Below are positions 18,335 to 26,358 of a stretch of 64,000 nucleotides of DNA, one piece after another. The first letter of the stretch is position 1. Every line of letters starts with the position of its first letter. Source of the DNA: an uncultured Candidatus Saccharibacteria bacterium (GTDB lineage: Bacteria > Patescibacteriota > Saccharimonadia > Saccharimonadales > Saccharimonadaceae); the NCBI GenBank assembly GCA_948614045.1, contig CAPFSK010000004.1:5304-69303 (forward strand), in the 5' to 3' direction. The notes beneath the pieces are model-generated. The model was given only the letters and a program-made list of their open reading frames with translations. It made no database searches and was not told the DNA's origin. The translations under genes and the position numbers were made by a program.

Positions 18335-18720
18335 GGTTTGGAGTTTATAACCCCTTAGAGAGTTATTTTTAGCTCACTCTAGTCTAGTTTTAGGAATGTT
18401 GAGTTCCATGGATAGAATCAGAGATATTTACTACTAGTTTCTAGAATGGGCGCCTCGCGCCAGGATGAGGGTTTGAGTTTTGCCTGACGGCCAGAAAAGT
18501 TCCGCTACCTGTGTCGCGCTGACTTTTCTTAAAACTCAAACCCTCATCTTTGGCTCAACGCTTTTATATTCTAGAAACTAGTAGTAAATATCTCTACATT
18601 CTATTCTTAATACAGCTATTCCTAGAACTAGGTTAGGGCAAGCTATAGAGTGCTTAATTAAGACACATAAAACACTAAGTTATCCCTGCTAAAGTAAGGT
18701 TGAACTTGTAACAGAGGAAC
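18331..18720 (+). repeat. Nested-hairpin intergenic element, copy 2 (doubly nested)
   Basis: Homologous to the element after parB. Outer arms (TAGCT... starting near 18370; partner ending near 18645) pair with four G-U wobbles and two mismatches. Nested inside is a perfect 27-bp inverted repeat (18421-18447 / 18568-18594), then the core: conserved flanks, an 18-bp perfect stem whose sequence differs entirely from copy 1, and the conserved AAAAGTTCC ... GCTGACTTTT tip. The end hairpin here is AACTTGT / ACAAGTT. It appears as if one copy of the arms had been inserted inside another. Confidence 0.75.
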
Positions 18721-18926
18721 AAGTTGGGGTAGAGGCAGCGGAGGGGGAAACTGCAGTAACGACCGTTGCCGTCCGACGGACTGACAGTGGCAGTATTCAT
18801 GTATAGGTAGTAGGCGTTGGCCGAGGAGAGCGCTGTACGCGACCAGCCGTAACCGCCGTAGCTAACGCTCCGAACTTGACCATAGTAGAGATTAATATAC
18901 CCACTACGGACAAAAGCCAATGGCAA
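18675..18926 (-). pseudogene. Variable-domain cassette B (FISUMP/C-type-lectin-like)
   Basis: Minus-strand open frame from a TTG at 18924-18926 with sequence LAFVRSGYINLYYG, GYGWSRTALSSANAYYL and FPLRCLYP, after which it loses similarity to the other cassettes and runs into the end of hairpin element 2. The frame is also open for about 20 codons upstream (HSIAGATIIVQLP) without a ribosome site. It points away from cassette C. Interpreted as a fragment of a larger diversified surface protein or a silent cassette; the N-terminal part is missing. Confidence 0.6.
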
Positions 18927-18974
18927 CTGTACTATGATGGTGGCGCCAGCGATACTATGCGTGGATTTTCTGGA

Positions 18975-19068
18975 GGTTAAAATTTTTAGAAAAATTTTAA
19001 CCTTAACTCATGATAACAACAGGGGTGGAGTATGAAAGTGGAGTTAAATTTTTTAGAAAAATTTAACC
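18975..19068. repeat. Two AT-rich hairpins between cassettes B and C
   Basis: GGTTAAAATTTT / AAAATTTTAACC (18975-19002) and GTTAAATTTTT / AAAAATTTAAC (about 19043-19067) are near copies of the same palindrome. The second lies inside the possible 5' coding part of cassette C. One could act as a terminator; their repetition suggests duplicated element ends. Confidence 0.55.
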
Positions 19069-19301
19069 TAGCTAAAATATGCCTAGAGGTGTTCATGGCT
19101 TTTGTCCGTAGCGGAGTTATCCGTTTGGATGATGGCATGTTGCTTAATATTGGCGAGAGAGGCTATGGTTGGTCAAGGGTCGTTCATTCGTTATCTAACG
19201 CCTACTATCTAGTTGCAACATCTCTTGATATTTTTCCAACATACGCCACGAATCGCTACATCGCTTTCCCCTTCCGCTGCCTCTACCCAGGTAGTGTCTA
19301 A
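19032..19301 (+). pseudogene. Variable-domain cassette C (FISUMP/C-type-lectin-like)
   Basis: Open frame of 89 codons; the homologous part starts at MAFVRSG (ATG 19095, with AGAGGTG close upstream) and ends FPFRCLYPGSV and TAA. The first ~21 codons from ATG 19032 encode an AT-hairpin and are probably not original protein. The sequence after the stop (TAATGGAGGAAAAGGAAG) is the same as after cassette A. It may be expressed as a short peptide, but lacks a signal peptide. Confidence 0.6.
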
Positions 19302-19353
19302 TGGAGGAAAAGGAAGTGCGGCATGATATAATAAGGTGAATAGGAGGTAGAAA

Positions 19354-19770
19354 ATGAAAATTTTATGGACAGATGGCAGCGCGAGCCCAAATCCGGGGCC
19401 GGGGGGATTTGCGGTGATTGAGAATCACCAGCCAGTGGTGCTGGGAAGCGAAAAGCAATCGACGAACATTCGGATGGAGGGATTGGCGATGATTGCGGCG
19501 ATTAAATATGCGAAGGGTGAGCCGTGCGAGATTCATAGCGATTCGGAGTTCTGGATTAATGTAGTGACGAAGTGGGCGGGGAACTGGGCGTGGAATGGCT
19601 GGAAGAAAAAAACTGGCGAGATTAAGAATTTGGATATTGTACAAGAATTATATCAGCTATATTTGGATAATCCGGTGGAGCTGGTGTGGGTGCGGGGGCA
19701 TGTTGGTACGGCGGATAATGAGTTGGCGGATGAGTGGGCTAATAAAGCTCGGCAAGGCGCAAAAATCTAG
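19354..19770 (+). CDS. rnhA: Ribonuclease HI
   Basis: 138 residues. Catalytic acidic residues are visible: DGSASPNPGPGG at residue 6, Glu in NIRMEGLAMIAA, Asp in HSDSEFWIN, and Asp in the C-terminal GTADNELADEWAN. It removes RNA from RNA-DNA hybrids. AGGAGGT lies seven nt before the ATG and TATAAT about 30 nt before it. Confidence 0.93.
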   Translation: MKILWTDGSASPNPGPGGFAVIENHQPVVLGSEKQSTNIRMEGLAMIAAIKYAKGEPCEIHSDSEFWINVVTKWAGNWAWNGWKKKTGEIKNLDIVQELYQLYLDNPVELVWVRGHVGTADNELADEWANKARQGAKI

Positions 19771-19831
19771 GGGAGCTCGTTCTCGGAGCGAGTTACGGCG
19801 TTAGGAGCTGCGCTACGTAGGAGCAGGACCT

Positions 19832-20620
19832 TTAGCGTCGGCCTGGTTTGCGGCGAGATGCTGGGGTGGCGTGTTTTGGCTGTCGGTTGTAGATGAAGTA
19901 GATGACTGTAGCGGCGATGGCAGCGATGAAGCCGACAAGGACAATGAAGACGATTGATGACGATCCGGAAATGCCGCCGGTTTTGGGGATTTCGACAGGA
20001 AGATTTTCGTTTGCATTGTCGTTGGTACTTTGACTTTCGGTGGCTTGGAATGTAGTTAGGGCGGTACTGTTGGATGGTTGATTATCGGTGGTGGTTTTGT
20101 TGTCAGTTATTGGAGTTGGAGTAGTGGCGGCGGTAATGGCTGGAGTGTTTGGGGTTGTTGGAGCTTGAGTCTGATTGGTAGCGGCGACGGTCGGCGTTGC
20201 GCTGGAAGACGGCGTTTGGGCAGCTTGGGCGGCGAGGCTTTCGGCGCGGACGATGCCAAAGAGGTAACGGCAGCTAGTAATCGCCTGGTCGATAACGGTC
20301 AGAGCGATACCGTAGGCTTCGGAGTTATGGTTTCTAAAACTTTCATCGTCATAGTTAGCGATTAACTTGTTGGTCGTGGTGACAAGGGAATGAAGATATT
20401 CGTATTCTTGATAGTGTGGAGTATCTGGAGTGATAGGAGTAACGTTGGCGCCGTAATATTTTGAATAGTCGGCAAATTTTTCAATACGAGTAACGGCAGC
20501 TTCGAGCTCGGCTTTTGGCGGGAGGTTGGCCGTGGTGGCTTCGGCGTGACCGGCGGGAAAGATAGCGCAGATAGTGATTAAAATTGACACAAAAATACCG
20601 GTAACGGTCGAACGTCTCAT
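19832..20620 (-). CDS. IPKTG-anchored surface protein
   Basis: 262 residues from ATG 20618-20620 with AAGGAG upstream. Signal peptide (MRRSTVTGIF, hydrophobic, cleavage near GHAEA), an alpha-helical exported domain with two Cys-poor helices, a Thr/Ala/Pro/Gln-rich linker, then a sorting signal: IPKTGG, hydrophobic helix, and basic tail ending with RRKPGRR. IPKTG is a common LPXTG variant. A likely substrate of the sortase at 55716-57098. Domain function unknown. Confidence 0.8.
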   Translation of the reverse strand: MRRSTVTGIFVSILITICAIFPAGHAEATTANLPPKAELEAAVTRIEKFADYSKYYGANVTPITPDTPHYQEYEYLHSLVTTTNKLIANYDDESFRNHNSEAYGIALTVIDQAITSCRYLFGIVRAESLAAQAAQTPSSSATPTVAATNQTQAPTTPNTPAITAATTPTPITDNKTTTDNQPSNSTALTTFQATESQSTNDNANENLPVEIPKTGGISGSSSIVFIVLVGFIAAIAATVIYFIYNRQPKHATPASRRKPGRR

Positions 20621-20738
20621 ATTGTAACTCCTTATTTGCACTGATTGTAACAAAGGGAAAATTAAAAGGCAAGCAAGAGCGGAATAGAGATGGGGTTATG
20701 CTTGTGAGGTTAAAAATAGCATGGTATAATAGGGATAT

Positions 20739-21308
20739 ATGAAGAAACTTATTGTAAAAAGTCAACTGGTGGATCGGGCGAAATTTGACCGAAAGTTGGC
20801 GAATATTGGAATGGTGCTTTCGTCGGCGATTTGGCAGCATGAGCGGGTGTATGTTGCGCATGATTACCGTCCGCGGATGAATTATCCGAGATTGATGCTG
20901 CGGACAGAGGTAGCAGCGACTGACCAACCGGCGCGGTATGCGTTGAGATTGAAGCGGCATATTGAGGATAGTGGCGTAGATTGGGTAAATTCTACACTGG
21001 TAGCGGACTATACGGAAGCGACGATGATGATTCATCAACTGGGATATCGGAAGATGACGGAGGTGAGTCGACAGAGGCAAGAGCTGGTTCTGGATGAGCG
21101 GACGGTGATTTATCTGGATACGCTGGAGGGTGTGCCGCAGCCGTTTTTGAAGATTGAGGCGGAACTAACGGATGAGATGTCGGTCGAAGCGGTGCGAAAA
21201 GAGCTGTTCACGACGCTGGATTTGCTGGGGCAGGAAACTTTTCTGATGCAGACGTATGCGGAGTTGATGACAGAACAAATGCAGCCGTATTATTTGCCAA
21301 GAAACTAG
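20739..21308 (+). CDS. CYTH-domain protein (CyaB/triphosphatase superfamily)
   Basis: 189 residues. Alternating charged strands typical of the CYTH tunnel fold: basic residues in RLMLRTEV and YALRLKRH, central VDWVNSTLV, and the acidic strand LDTLEGVPQPFLKIEAEL. Members hydrolyse triphosphates such as thiamine triphosphate or inorganic tripolyphosphate, or act as class IV adenylate cyclases. The N-terminal ExExK signature is only partly kept (KSQLVDR), so activity is uncertain. TATAAT at 20725-20730 lies eight nt before the ATG, suggesting a leaderless mRNA. Confidence 0.7.
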   Translation: MKKLIVKSQLVDRAKFDRKLANIGMVLSSAIWQHERVYVAHDYRPRMNYPRLMLRTEVAATDQPARYALRLKRHIEDSGVDWVNSTLVADYTEATMMIHQLGYRKMTEVSRQRQELVLDERTVIYLDTLEGVPQPFLKIEAELTDEMSVEAVRKELFTTLDLLGQETFLMQTYAELMTEQMQPYYLPRN

Positions 21309-21390
21309 CTATAATGAGTTATTTCGGGTTTTCTTCTAGGGGCGACGAGACATTGTTCTCCTAGACATTGACGTCAAAACGTGATAGAAT

Positions 21391-21488
21391 GGGGTTATGT
21401 TGGTTTTGAAATCGCTACCGTTTCTTGGTAGTGATTTCTAGCTTAAGGCGTAGACGCCCAATGCCGAAGATGACCGACATAACACTCC
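21391..21488 (+). ncRNA. Candidate three-way-junction small RNA
   Basis: The 354-nt gap between convergent genes holds a compact fold: P1 pairs 21394-21403 with 21474-21483 (one G-U), P2 is a 12-bp hairpin (21408-21419 / 21427-21438, one G-U), P3 is GGCG-TAGA-CGCC (21447-21458). TAGACA - 17 nt - TAGAAT just upstream could be its promoter. A larger inverted repeat (GGGGCGACGAG near 21339, CTCGTCGCTCC at 21521-21531) encloses it. It does not match signal-recognition-particle RNA or a riboswitch that I recognise. Confidence 0.45.
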
Positions 21489-21662
21489 TTTCTCCAATTT
21501 GTTAAAATTTATCTAGGCGCCTCGTCGCTCCTGCTCATGATAGTAGCATACTGAGCGGAGAAGTAAACCCTTAGGGTTGACAGATCCTCGCGGTGGTATT
21601 GCGGTTTCGCCGTTCCCGCGCTGCGTCAGGTATAAAACAAATATGAATATCTGTTTTATGTC

Positions 21663-22772
21663 CTATCCTCGTGGTGGTTCGCCTTCGGGTTCGGAGAGGA
21701 GCTTTTTGGATTTGATTTCGTAGCGGCGACCGTTGACTGGGGAGACGAAGTAATCTTCGCTGAGGAGATTGACGAACATGGTCAAATCCTTGTCGTCCAT
21801 GATAATAATTGAGCCGTCATCATCGGTCATGAGTTCAAGTTGCATTTCGTCAGCGTAGTCGATGAGTTGGTCTTGAGACATTTCTTCGTTGATATCGAGG
21901 GCTTGGAGTTTTTTCACAAGCGGTTTTTTGTCTTGGAGCAGGGTATTGAGTGTCAAGCCTTCGGCGAAACTGAGCTTATACTTGTCGGTCAGCTCTTTGG
22001 CCTTGGCGTCAGCGATGACTTGGGACTTGTAGTCGTATTGGAAAAGGTTTTCAAATTTCTTTTGGTTGAAAATTACGACAGTGTCGTCGATAATAGCGAC
22101 TTGATTATCATCGGGCATTTTCAGAGCGACTTCGGCGGAGAATGGCTCAAAGCCCTCGCCGTTTAGCTCCCAGCTAGAGCCGCCTTTGAGGGCAGAGCTG
22201 GCGGAAATGGCTTTCGCGATATAGAAAGTTTTGGTTTCGCCGTCGTCGCCAGGGTAAGTGAAGCGGGCGATGATGCCTTTGATTTTCTTAAACTCGTCGA
22301 GGTGGTCGCTCATGGAATCGATGTCGCGTGACTCATGTTCGATGAGATGGACGAGGGTCTCGGCACGGCCAACGTTGCTGAGAAGAGTGCGGTAGATGAC
22401 CTTGTCTTCGCCGTCGGATTTCTCGTATTCGCGGCATTCGAGGCCTTTGTCGGCTTCTTTGATAATATAACCGGTAGCTTCTTGCATGAAGAGGGCCTTC
22501 ACGCTGGCGGTGAGCTGGTCAGAGTAACGGACGCGGTAAGGGGTGTAATTTTTGTTAAAGAGAAAGAGCTCAACGGAGACATTATTCTTTACCTCGTCGA
22601 TTTCGTTTGCCCAATGGAAGATGTCAAAATTACTACTCGGGCGTTCATGTGAAGCGGAGTTGGCTGGAGTTTCGGCTGGTGCGCTGGCAGTGTCAGTATT
22701 AGGCTCGGTTGGAGTGGTTTCGACCGGAGTGTCCGGAGTAACATTAGCTAGCTGATCGTCTTGATTATCCAT
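21663..22772 (-). CDS. DUF4868/KwaB-like protein
   Basis: 369 residues. A Thr/Pro/Glu-rich disordered start (1-45) is followed by a domain whose layout resembles DUF4868: a region with ARFTYPGDDGETKTFYIAKAI, then EVALKMPDDNQVAIIDDTVVIFNQKKFENLF and a helical tail. DUF4868 includes KwaB of the Kiwa anti-phage system. The usual KwaA membrane partner is not adjacent; the divergent gene at 23120 encodes a different two-helix membrane protein. GTGAGGT precedes the ATG and a TGCTATAAT box lies about 25 nt upstream. The family call is by eye and uncertain. Confidence 0.5.
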   Translation of the reverse strand: MDNQDDQLANVTPDTPVETTPTEPNTDTASAPAETPANSASHERPSSNFDIFHWANEIDEVKNNVSVELFLFNKNYTPYRVRYSDQLTASVKALFMQEATGYIIKEADKGLECREYEKSDGEDKVIYRTLLSNVGRAETLVHLIEHESRDIDSMSDHLDEFKKIKGIIARFTYPGDDGETKTFYIAKAISASSALKGGSSWELNGEGFEPFSAEVALKMPDDNQVAIIDDTVVIFNQKKFENLFQYDYKSQVIADAKAKELTDKYKLSFAEGLTLNTLLQDKKPLVKKLQALDINEEMSQDQLIDYADEMQLELMTDDDGSIIIMDDKDLTMFVNLLSEDYFVSPVNGRRYEIKSKKLLSEPEGEPPRG

Positions 22773-22842
22773 AAAATTTACCTCACTTTTGAGACATTAT
22801 AGCATACTATCTTGGTTTTTGAAAACGAGGGCAAGTCTCCAT

Positions 22843-22968
22843 TTCGCTCGGATGCTTGACTTTGCTTTCGGCTGACGCCGTAGAAAGGCCTGCGCATCCT
22901 CAGAAGAACCTGAGCAAGCTCAGTTCTTCGCTCGGATGCTTGACTTTTTGGATAAAGTGTGCTACAAT
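22843..22968 (+). promoter_or_regulatory. Duplicated promoter region before the 23120 gene
   Basis: TTGACT at 22940-22945, a 17-nt spacer ending GTGTGC, TACAAT at 22963-22968. A 21-nt sequence including this -35 box occurs twice (22843-22863 and 22927-22947); the first copy has no -10. Between them lie hairpins, including AAGAAC..TGAG / CTCAGTTCTT, which may terminate read-through or mark a duplication. Confidence 0.65.
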
Positions 22969-23018
22969 AGAGCTATCCGAAGGGAATCTGCGGATTGCTT
23001 TTGAGGACATGGTGCTAT

Positions 23019-23090
23019 AAATTTTAGGGATAGCAAGCAGCTTAAAAACTAATTCATCTCGAGTTGGAGCTGTTTGCTATGCCAGAATTT
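23019..23090 (+). promoter_or_regulatory. Structured 5' leader hairpin
   Basis: The ~140-nt leader of the 23120 gene folds into ATCCG / CGGAT and a long stem of 22-23 bp (23019-23042 / 23068-23090) with G-U pairs and a bulge, ending 30 nt before the start codon. It could regulate translation or mRNA stability. No known riboswitch recognised. Confidence 0.55.
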
Positions 23091-23119
23091 CTAAATTTTT
23101 AAAAATAGGAGGTAGAAAG

Positions 23120-23770
23120 ATGGCACGAGTGAAAGGTAAGGCCTATGAGCCAACGCGGAAAGAAAAGGCAGCGAAGAGGATGAAAAAAGTAAAGAAGATC
23201 CTTGTCGTCATTACGTTGATCTGCTGCGTAATAATGGTAATTAATGCCATTGCAGGTATGACTGGTAAGAAGGCTGTTGTCGAACATTTTGGCGGAGAAG
23301 AGAAAATGGCAGGATTGTCGGCGGCGGAGCTGCAAAATCCTTACTACGCAGAGGCGAATAGGCGTATGGATGATGCGAGAACGCCAATAGGTAAAGTTTG
23401 GGGATTTTTTAATAATCTCTGGTGTTTGGCGTTACTCTGGAAGACTTGTCGATGGGGCTGGGGATTTAAGTCTACGGTGAGTTTTACGATTGCATTGTCT
23501 TGGGAAATAATCTTTTTGGCTATCGGTTTACCATTGTATTTCAGATGGAAGAAGATTGCTGAGAAGAAAGAAGAAAAGAAACCAATGGTTGATGTTCAAA
23601 AAGAAATGAATCAGAAATTGGAAGAGGAACAGCAAAAGATGGAACGTGAGGCTAAGGTTGCGGAGCAGAAGGCCAAGGATGAGGCTTGGCAAGAGGAATA
23701 TGAAGCCATCATGCGACAGAAGAGAGTAGCCGAATGGGGCAATCGCGATGGCGGAAATGGAAAGAGGTGA
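23120..23770 (+). CDS. Two-helix membrane protein with charged coiled-coil tail
   Basis: 216 residues; AGGAGGT lies before the ATG. A basic N-terminus, a first hydrophobic segment (about 28-48), a loop with aromatic residues (WGFFNNLWCLALLWKTCRWG), a second hydrophobic segment (about 115-135), and a Lys/Glu-rich coiled coil. Family unknown. Composition and its strong promoter recall the small membrane gene at 9410. It has its own terminator. Confidence 0.65.
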   Translation: MARVKGKAYEPTRKEKAAKRMKKVKKILVVITLICCVIMVINAIAGMTGKKAVVEHFGGEEKMAGLSAAELQNPYYAEANRRMDDARTPIGKVWGFFNNLWCLALLWKTCRWGWGFKSTVSFTIALSWEIIFLAIGLPLYFRWKKIAEKKEEKKPMVDVQKEMNQKLEEEQQKMEREAKVAEQKAKDEAWQEEYEAIMRQKRVAEWGNRDGGNGKR

Positions 23771-23783
23771 TGAAGTTTTATGG

Positions 23784-23815
23784 GAGAGCCGCAAGTGGTG
23801 TGGCTCTCTTTTTCA
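23784..23815 (+). terminator. Rho-independent terminator
   Basis: GAGAGCC / GGCTCTC stem followed by TTTTTC. Confidence 0.85.
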
Positions 23816-24385
23816 TGGTGAAAGTTTTGCACAGTGGAAGTTGTATCTGTTGACCTCAATAAGTTTTGCACATTGTGGAAAAATGCTAGAAAAATGTAAC
23901 AGGGAAGAGCGGAAAAAGCGAAAGAATTTTCAAAATAATGCTTGCGTTTTCTGAAAAAATCGGGTAAACTGAAATCAGTGGACGAAAACCCATACAAACA
24001 AGTGAAAAACTACAAAAATAACACAAAAACGTAGCAAACACGAAGCGGGGAAGCACCACAAACAAACATATAAAAATATAGCAAATTAACAAAGTTTGAG
24101 ATCGGCCAACTAGGAGTTTTTGCGCGCGTTTAGGATACGCGTCATAGAAACCACTAGTACCTCCCAACAAACACCTCCCAATTAACTCTAGGATTTTTGT
24201 CGTTAGATGAGAATCCACAACCCACTTTTACACTATAAGTCTCTCAACGGCCGTAAGTGAGTCTGGTTTCGGCTAGGCAGGATTACGGTAGATTAAGTGT
24301 AGCAAGCAAACAAAAATTTTAGCAAATACAAAAACGCGGAAATTTCTAGTTGAACGGTCTCAAACAATGAGTGTATAATATACAC
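23816..24385 (+). other. Long A-rich intergenic region upstream of the dcw cluster
   Basis: No credible gene. AAGTTTTGCACA occurs twice 40 nt apart (near 23821 and 23861). TTGCGT - 16 nt - TAAACT near 23943-23970 is a possible promoter, followed by about 130 nt of A-rich sequence poor in structure and then small hairpins (GCGCG...ACGCG near 24125) and a tandem ACCTCCCAA repeat near 24160. It could be a long leader or an unrecognised RNA. TATAAT at 24374-24379 belongs to rsmH. Confidence 0.4.
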
Positions 24386-25261
24386 ATGAAGGAACTTCAT
24401 CAACCTGTATTATTATCAGAAGTACTCGAGGTCTTGAAGCCACAGCCGGGTGAATCGTATATGGATTTGACGGCGGGGTATGCGGGACATGCGAGTGAGA
24501 TTTTGGATGTAACACAGAACTATAAGGATAGCGTCCTGGTAGATAGGGATGAAAATGCGATTCAGGTGCTAAAGGCGCGGTACGAAAACCGACCCCTTAG
24601 GATTATGAAAGCGGATTTTTATAGTGCGGTGTTGCAGGAAATTGAGTGTGGAAACGCTTTTGATATGATATTGATGGATTTTGGAGTTTCTTCTCCGCAG
24701 CTAGACAGAGCAGAAAGAGGTTTTTCGTTTAGTAAAGATGGTCCGCTGGATATGCGAATGGACCAGGAGCAAGATCTGACCGCCGAAAGGATTGTGAATA
24801 AATGGAGTGAAAGGGATCTTGTAGAGATATTGGAGAAGTATGGCGAAGAGAAACCGGGGTTTGCGAAGCTGATTGCGCGAGCGATTATTCATGGGCGACC
24901 ATGGAGTAATACGAAAGAGCTGGGAGATGCGTTGGCGAAGTATGGACGAGGGGGGAAGGTTCATCCGGCGACACGGACATTCCAGGCGATTCGGATTGCG
25001 GTGAATGATGAGCTGGGGCAGATCGAGCGGACGTTGGAATTGTTGCCGAAGGTGTTGAAGCCTGGGGGACGAGTAGTGATAATCACGTTTCATAGTCTAG
25101 AGGATCGATTGGTGAAGGATTGGATGCGAGAAGCGTCGGGATACGGCGAGGAATCAGAGATTAGGATTTTGACGAAAAAACCAATAACTGCGGAAATGCA
25201 AGAGTTGTTTATCAACCCAAGAGCGAGGAGCGCGAAGCTGCGAGCGGCGATAAAACGGTAG
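24386..25261 (+). CDS. rsmH: 16S rRNA (cytosine1402-N4)-methyltransferase
   Basis: 291 residues from ATG 24386. TATAAT at 24374-24379 ends six nt before this ATG, so five in-frame codons upstream are promoter and the mRNA is leaderless. RsmH motifs: HQPVLLSEVLE start, DLTAGYAGHA SAM-binding loop, DFGVSSPQLDRAERGFSF, RTFQAIRIAVNDELGQIE, and IITFHSLEDRLVK. First gene of the dcw cluster here; mraZ is absent in front of it. Confidence 0.95.
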   Translation: MKELHQPVLLSEVLEVLKPQPGESYMDLTAGYAGHASEILDVTQNYKDSVLVDRDENAIQVLKARYENRPLRIMKADFYSAVLQEIECGNAFDMILMDFGVSSPQLDRAERGFSFSKDGPLDMRMDQEQDLTAERIVNKWSERDLVEILEKYGEEKPGFAKLIARAIIHGRPWSNTKELGDALAKYGRGGKVHPATRTFQAIRIAVNDELGQIERTLELLPKVLKPGGRVVIITFHSLEDRLVKDWMREASGYGEESEIRILTKKPITAEMQELFINPRARSAKLRAAIKR

Positions 25262-25454
25262 AGTGTGGAGACTAGACTGGAGCGCGGCGAGTGGCTAGCG
25301 AGGTAGAGTGCGCTGGAGCGTTCGGAGCGATTGGACATGATAATGGCAACTGGACCATTGAGATGCGGTGGCGTTGGCGATTAAGCTGATGCTGGCGGTA
25401 TTTTTGATAGTTCAGCCAAGAAATAAAAACAAAATATAAAAAGGAGGCAAAATT

Positions 25455-25526
25455 ATGCCACGTCAAATTATTGTAACTAGCAACCGGTCACGCGCACAAA
25501 AGGTGCAAGTACACTTCGCGAAATAA
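25455..25526 (+). CDS. Possible 23-residue leader peptide
   Basis: A perfect AGGAGG lies eight nt before ATG 25455, and the frame encodes a basic 23-residue peptide (MPRQIIVTSNRSRAQKV..., ending HFAK) before TAA. It is followed directly by a strong nested hairpin. The very good ribosome site and the position between rsmH and ftsL suggest a leader or regulatory peptide; no homologue is recognised. Confidence 0.45.
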   Translation: MPRQIIVTSNRSRAQKVQVHFAK

Positions 25527-25800
25527 GCGATAGACCATAGTCGCGACCGCTTGCATGTTTTTCTCGGTGGCGGGTGACTATGAAAATGTTATAATCTTTC
25601 GATTATAAAACATTTTCAGCCGTCAGCCCTGTTAATACCTTGAAAAACATGCTAAGCGGTCAAGCATGACTACGTTTTTCCGATTTATGGGGGAGTTGGG
25701 GATATGGGCCTGATGGCCTACCACGGTTGAAGAGTTAGTCTCGGAAGTGTTTTAACTACATGACCTTCCCAGCACGTGTTGCGCGATAGTTATAGCTCTG
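25527..25800 (+). ncRNA. Nested-hairpin structured region between rsmH and ftsL
   Basis: Part of a 683-nt gap. GACCGCTTGC... (25545-25563) pairs with 25642-25661 over 19 bp with one bulge. Inside are a stem GGGTGAC / GTCAGCCC and a 15-bp hairpin (25582-25596 / 25601-25617). Further hairpins lie near 25760-25806 (GCGCGATAG / CTGTCGCGC with a wobble). It may be an mRNA leader for ftsL or an independent RNA; it lacks RNase P and tmRNA signatures. Confidence 0.5.
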
Positions 25801-25944
25801 TCGCGCCGCGTCCTGGTCTAGCTTGAAGTAACCTTTGATTTTGGAGATTAGTTCGCGGGTGGCGAGCTGCTGATGTTTGCGAGATATGGATTAGTAGGGA
25901 ATGAAAAATAACAAAAATAAAAACAGCGAGGAAAACAAAACAGA

Positions 25945-26298
25945 ATGAGACCACAAACATATACGACAAGGCGAGGGGCGACAGTAGGTACGTCGGCGGC
26001 TTGGTCAAGGAATCATAATACGGTACGTCATACGCCAAAAACTTTGGGGTCGATTTCGAATGCGATGATCGTGGGGATGTTGGTACTCATCGTAGGGTTG
26101 ATTTATGTAGCGCAGGGGACGCAGGCGACGAATTATGATTATGAATTGTCGCAATTGGAAGATGAAATTTCGGAGCTGGAAGCGAAAAAAGAGGATTTGG
26201 CGGTCGAGAAAGCGCGCTTGACGTCGGTGGCGGCATCAGAGAATAGCACGGTGGCGAACACGATGGATACGGCGAGCGTAAGTGGGTATGCAGAGTAA
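25945..26298 (+). CDS. FtsL/DivIC-like cell-division protein
   Basis: 117 residues: a basic cytosolic start, one membrane helix (about 40-60) and a coiled coil (YELSQLEDEISELEAKKEDLAVEKARL). This layout, with position between rsmH and ftsI, is that of FtsL, which bridges the divisome to FtsQ and FtsI. Sequence identity in this family is always low. GAGGAAAA precedes the ATG. Confidence 0.7.
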   Translation: MRPQTYTTRRGATVGTSAAWSRNHNTVRHTPKTLGSISNAMIVGMLVLIVGLIYVAQGTQATNYDYELSQLEDEISELEAKKEDLAVEKARLTSVAASENSTVANTMDTASVSGYAE

Positions 26299-26358
26299 GA
26301 CATAAGATAGTTAGATGCTTGCCCTATTTCGTATATCTGGTTATGGTATAATTAAAGC

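Noticed and set aside
20078..20365. Gly/Trp/Ser-rich plus-strand ORF
   Set aside because: Antisense of the Thr/Pro linker in the IPKTG protein gene.
23816..24385. MraZ-binding box upstream of rsmH
   Set aside because: TGGGA repeats on the minus strand are spaced nine nt apart instead of five and mraZ is not in the cluster.
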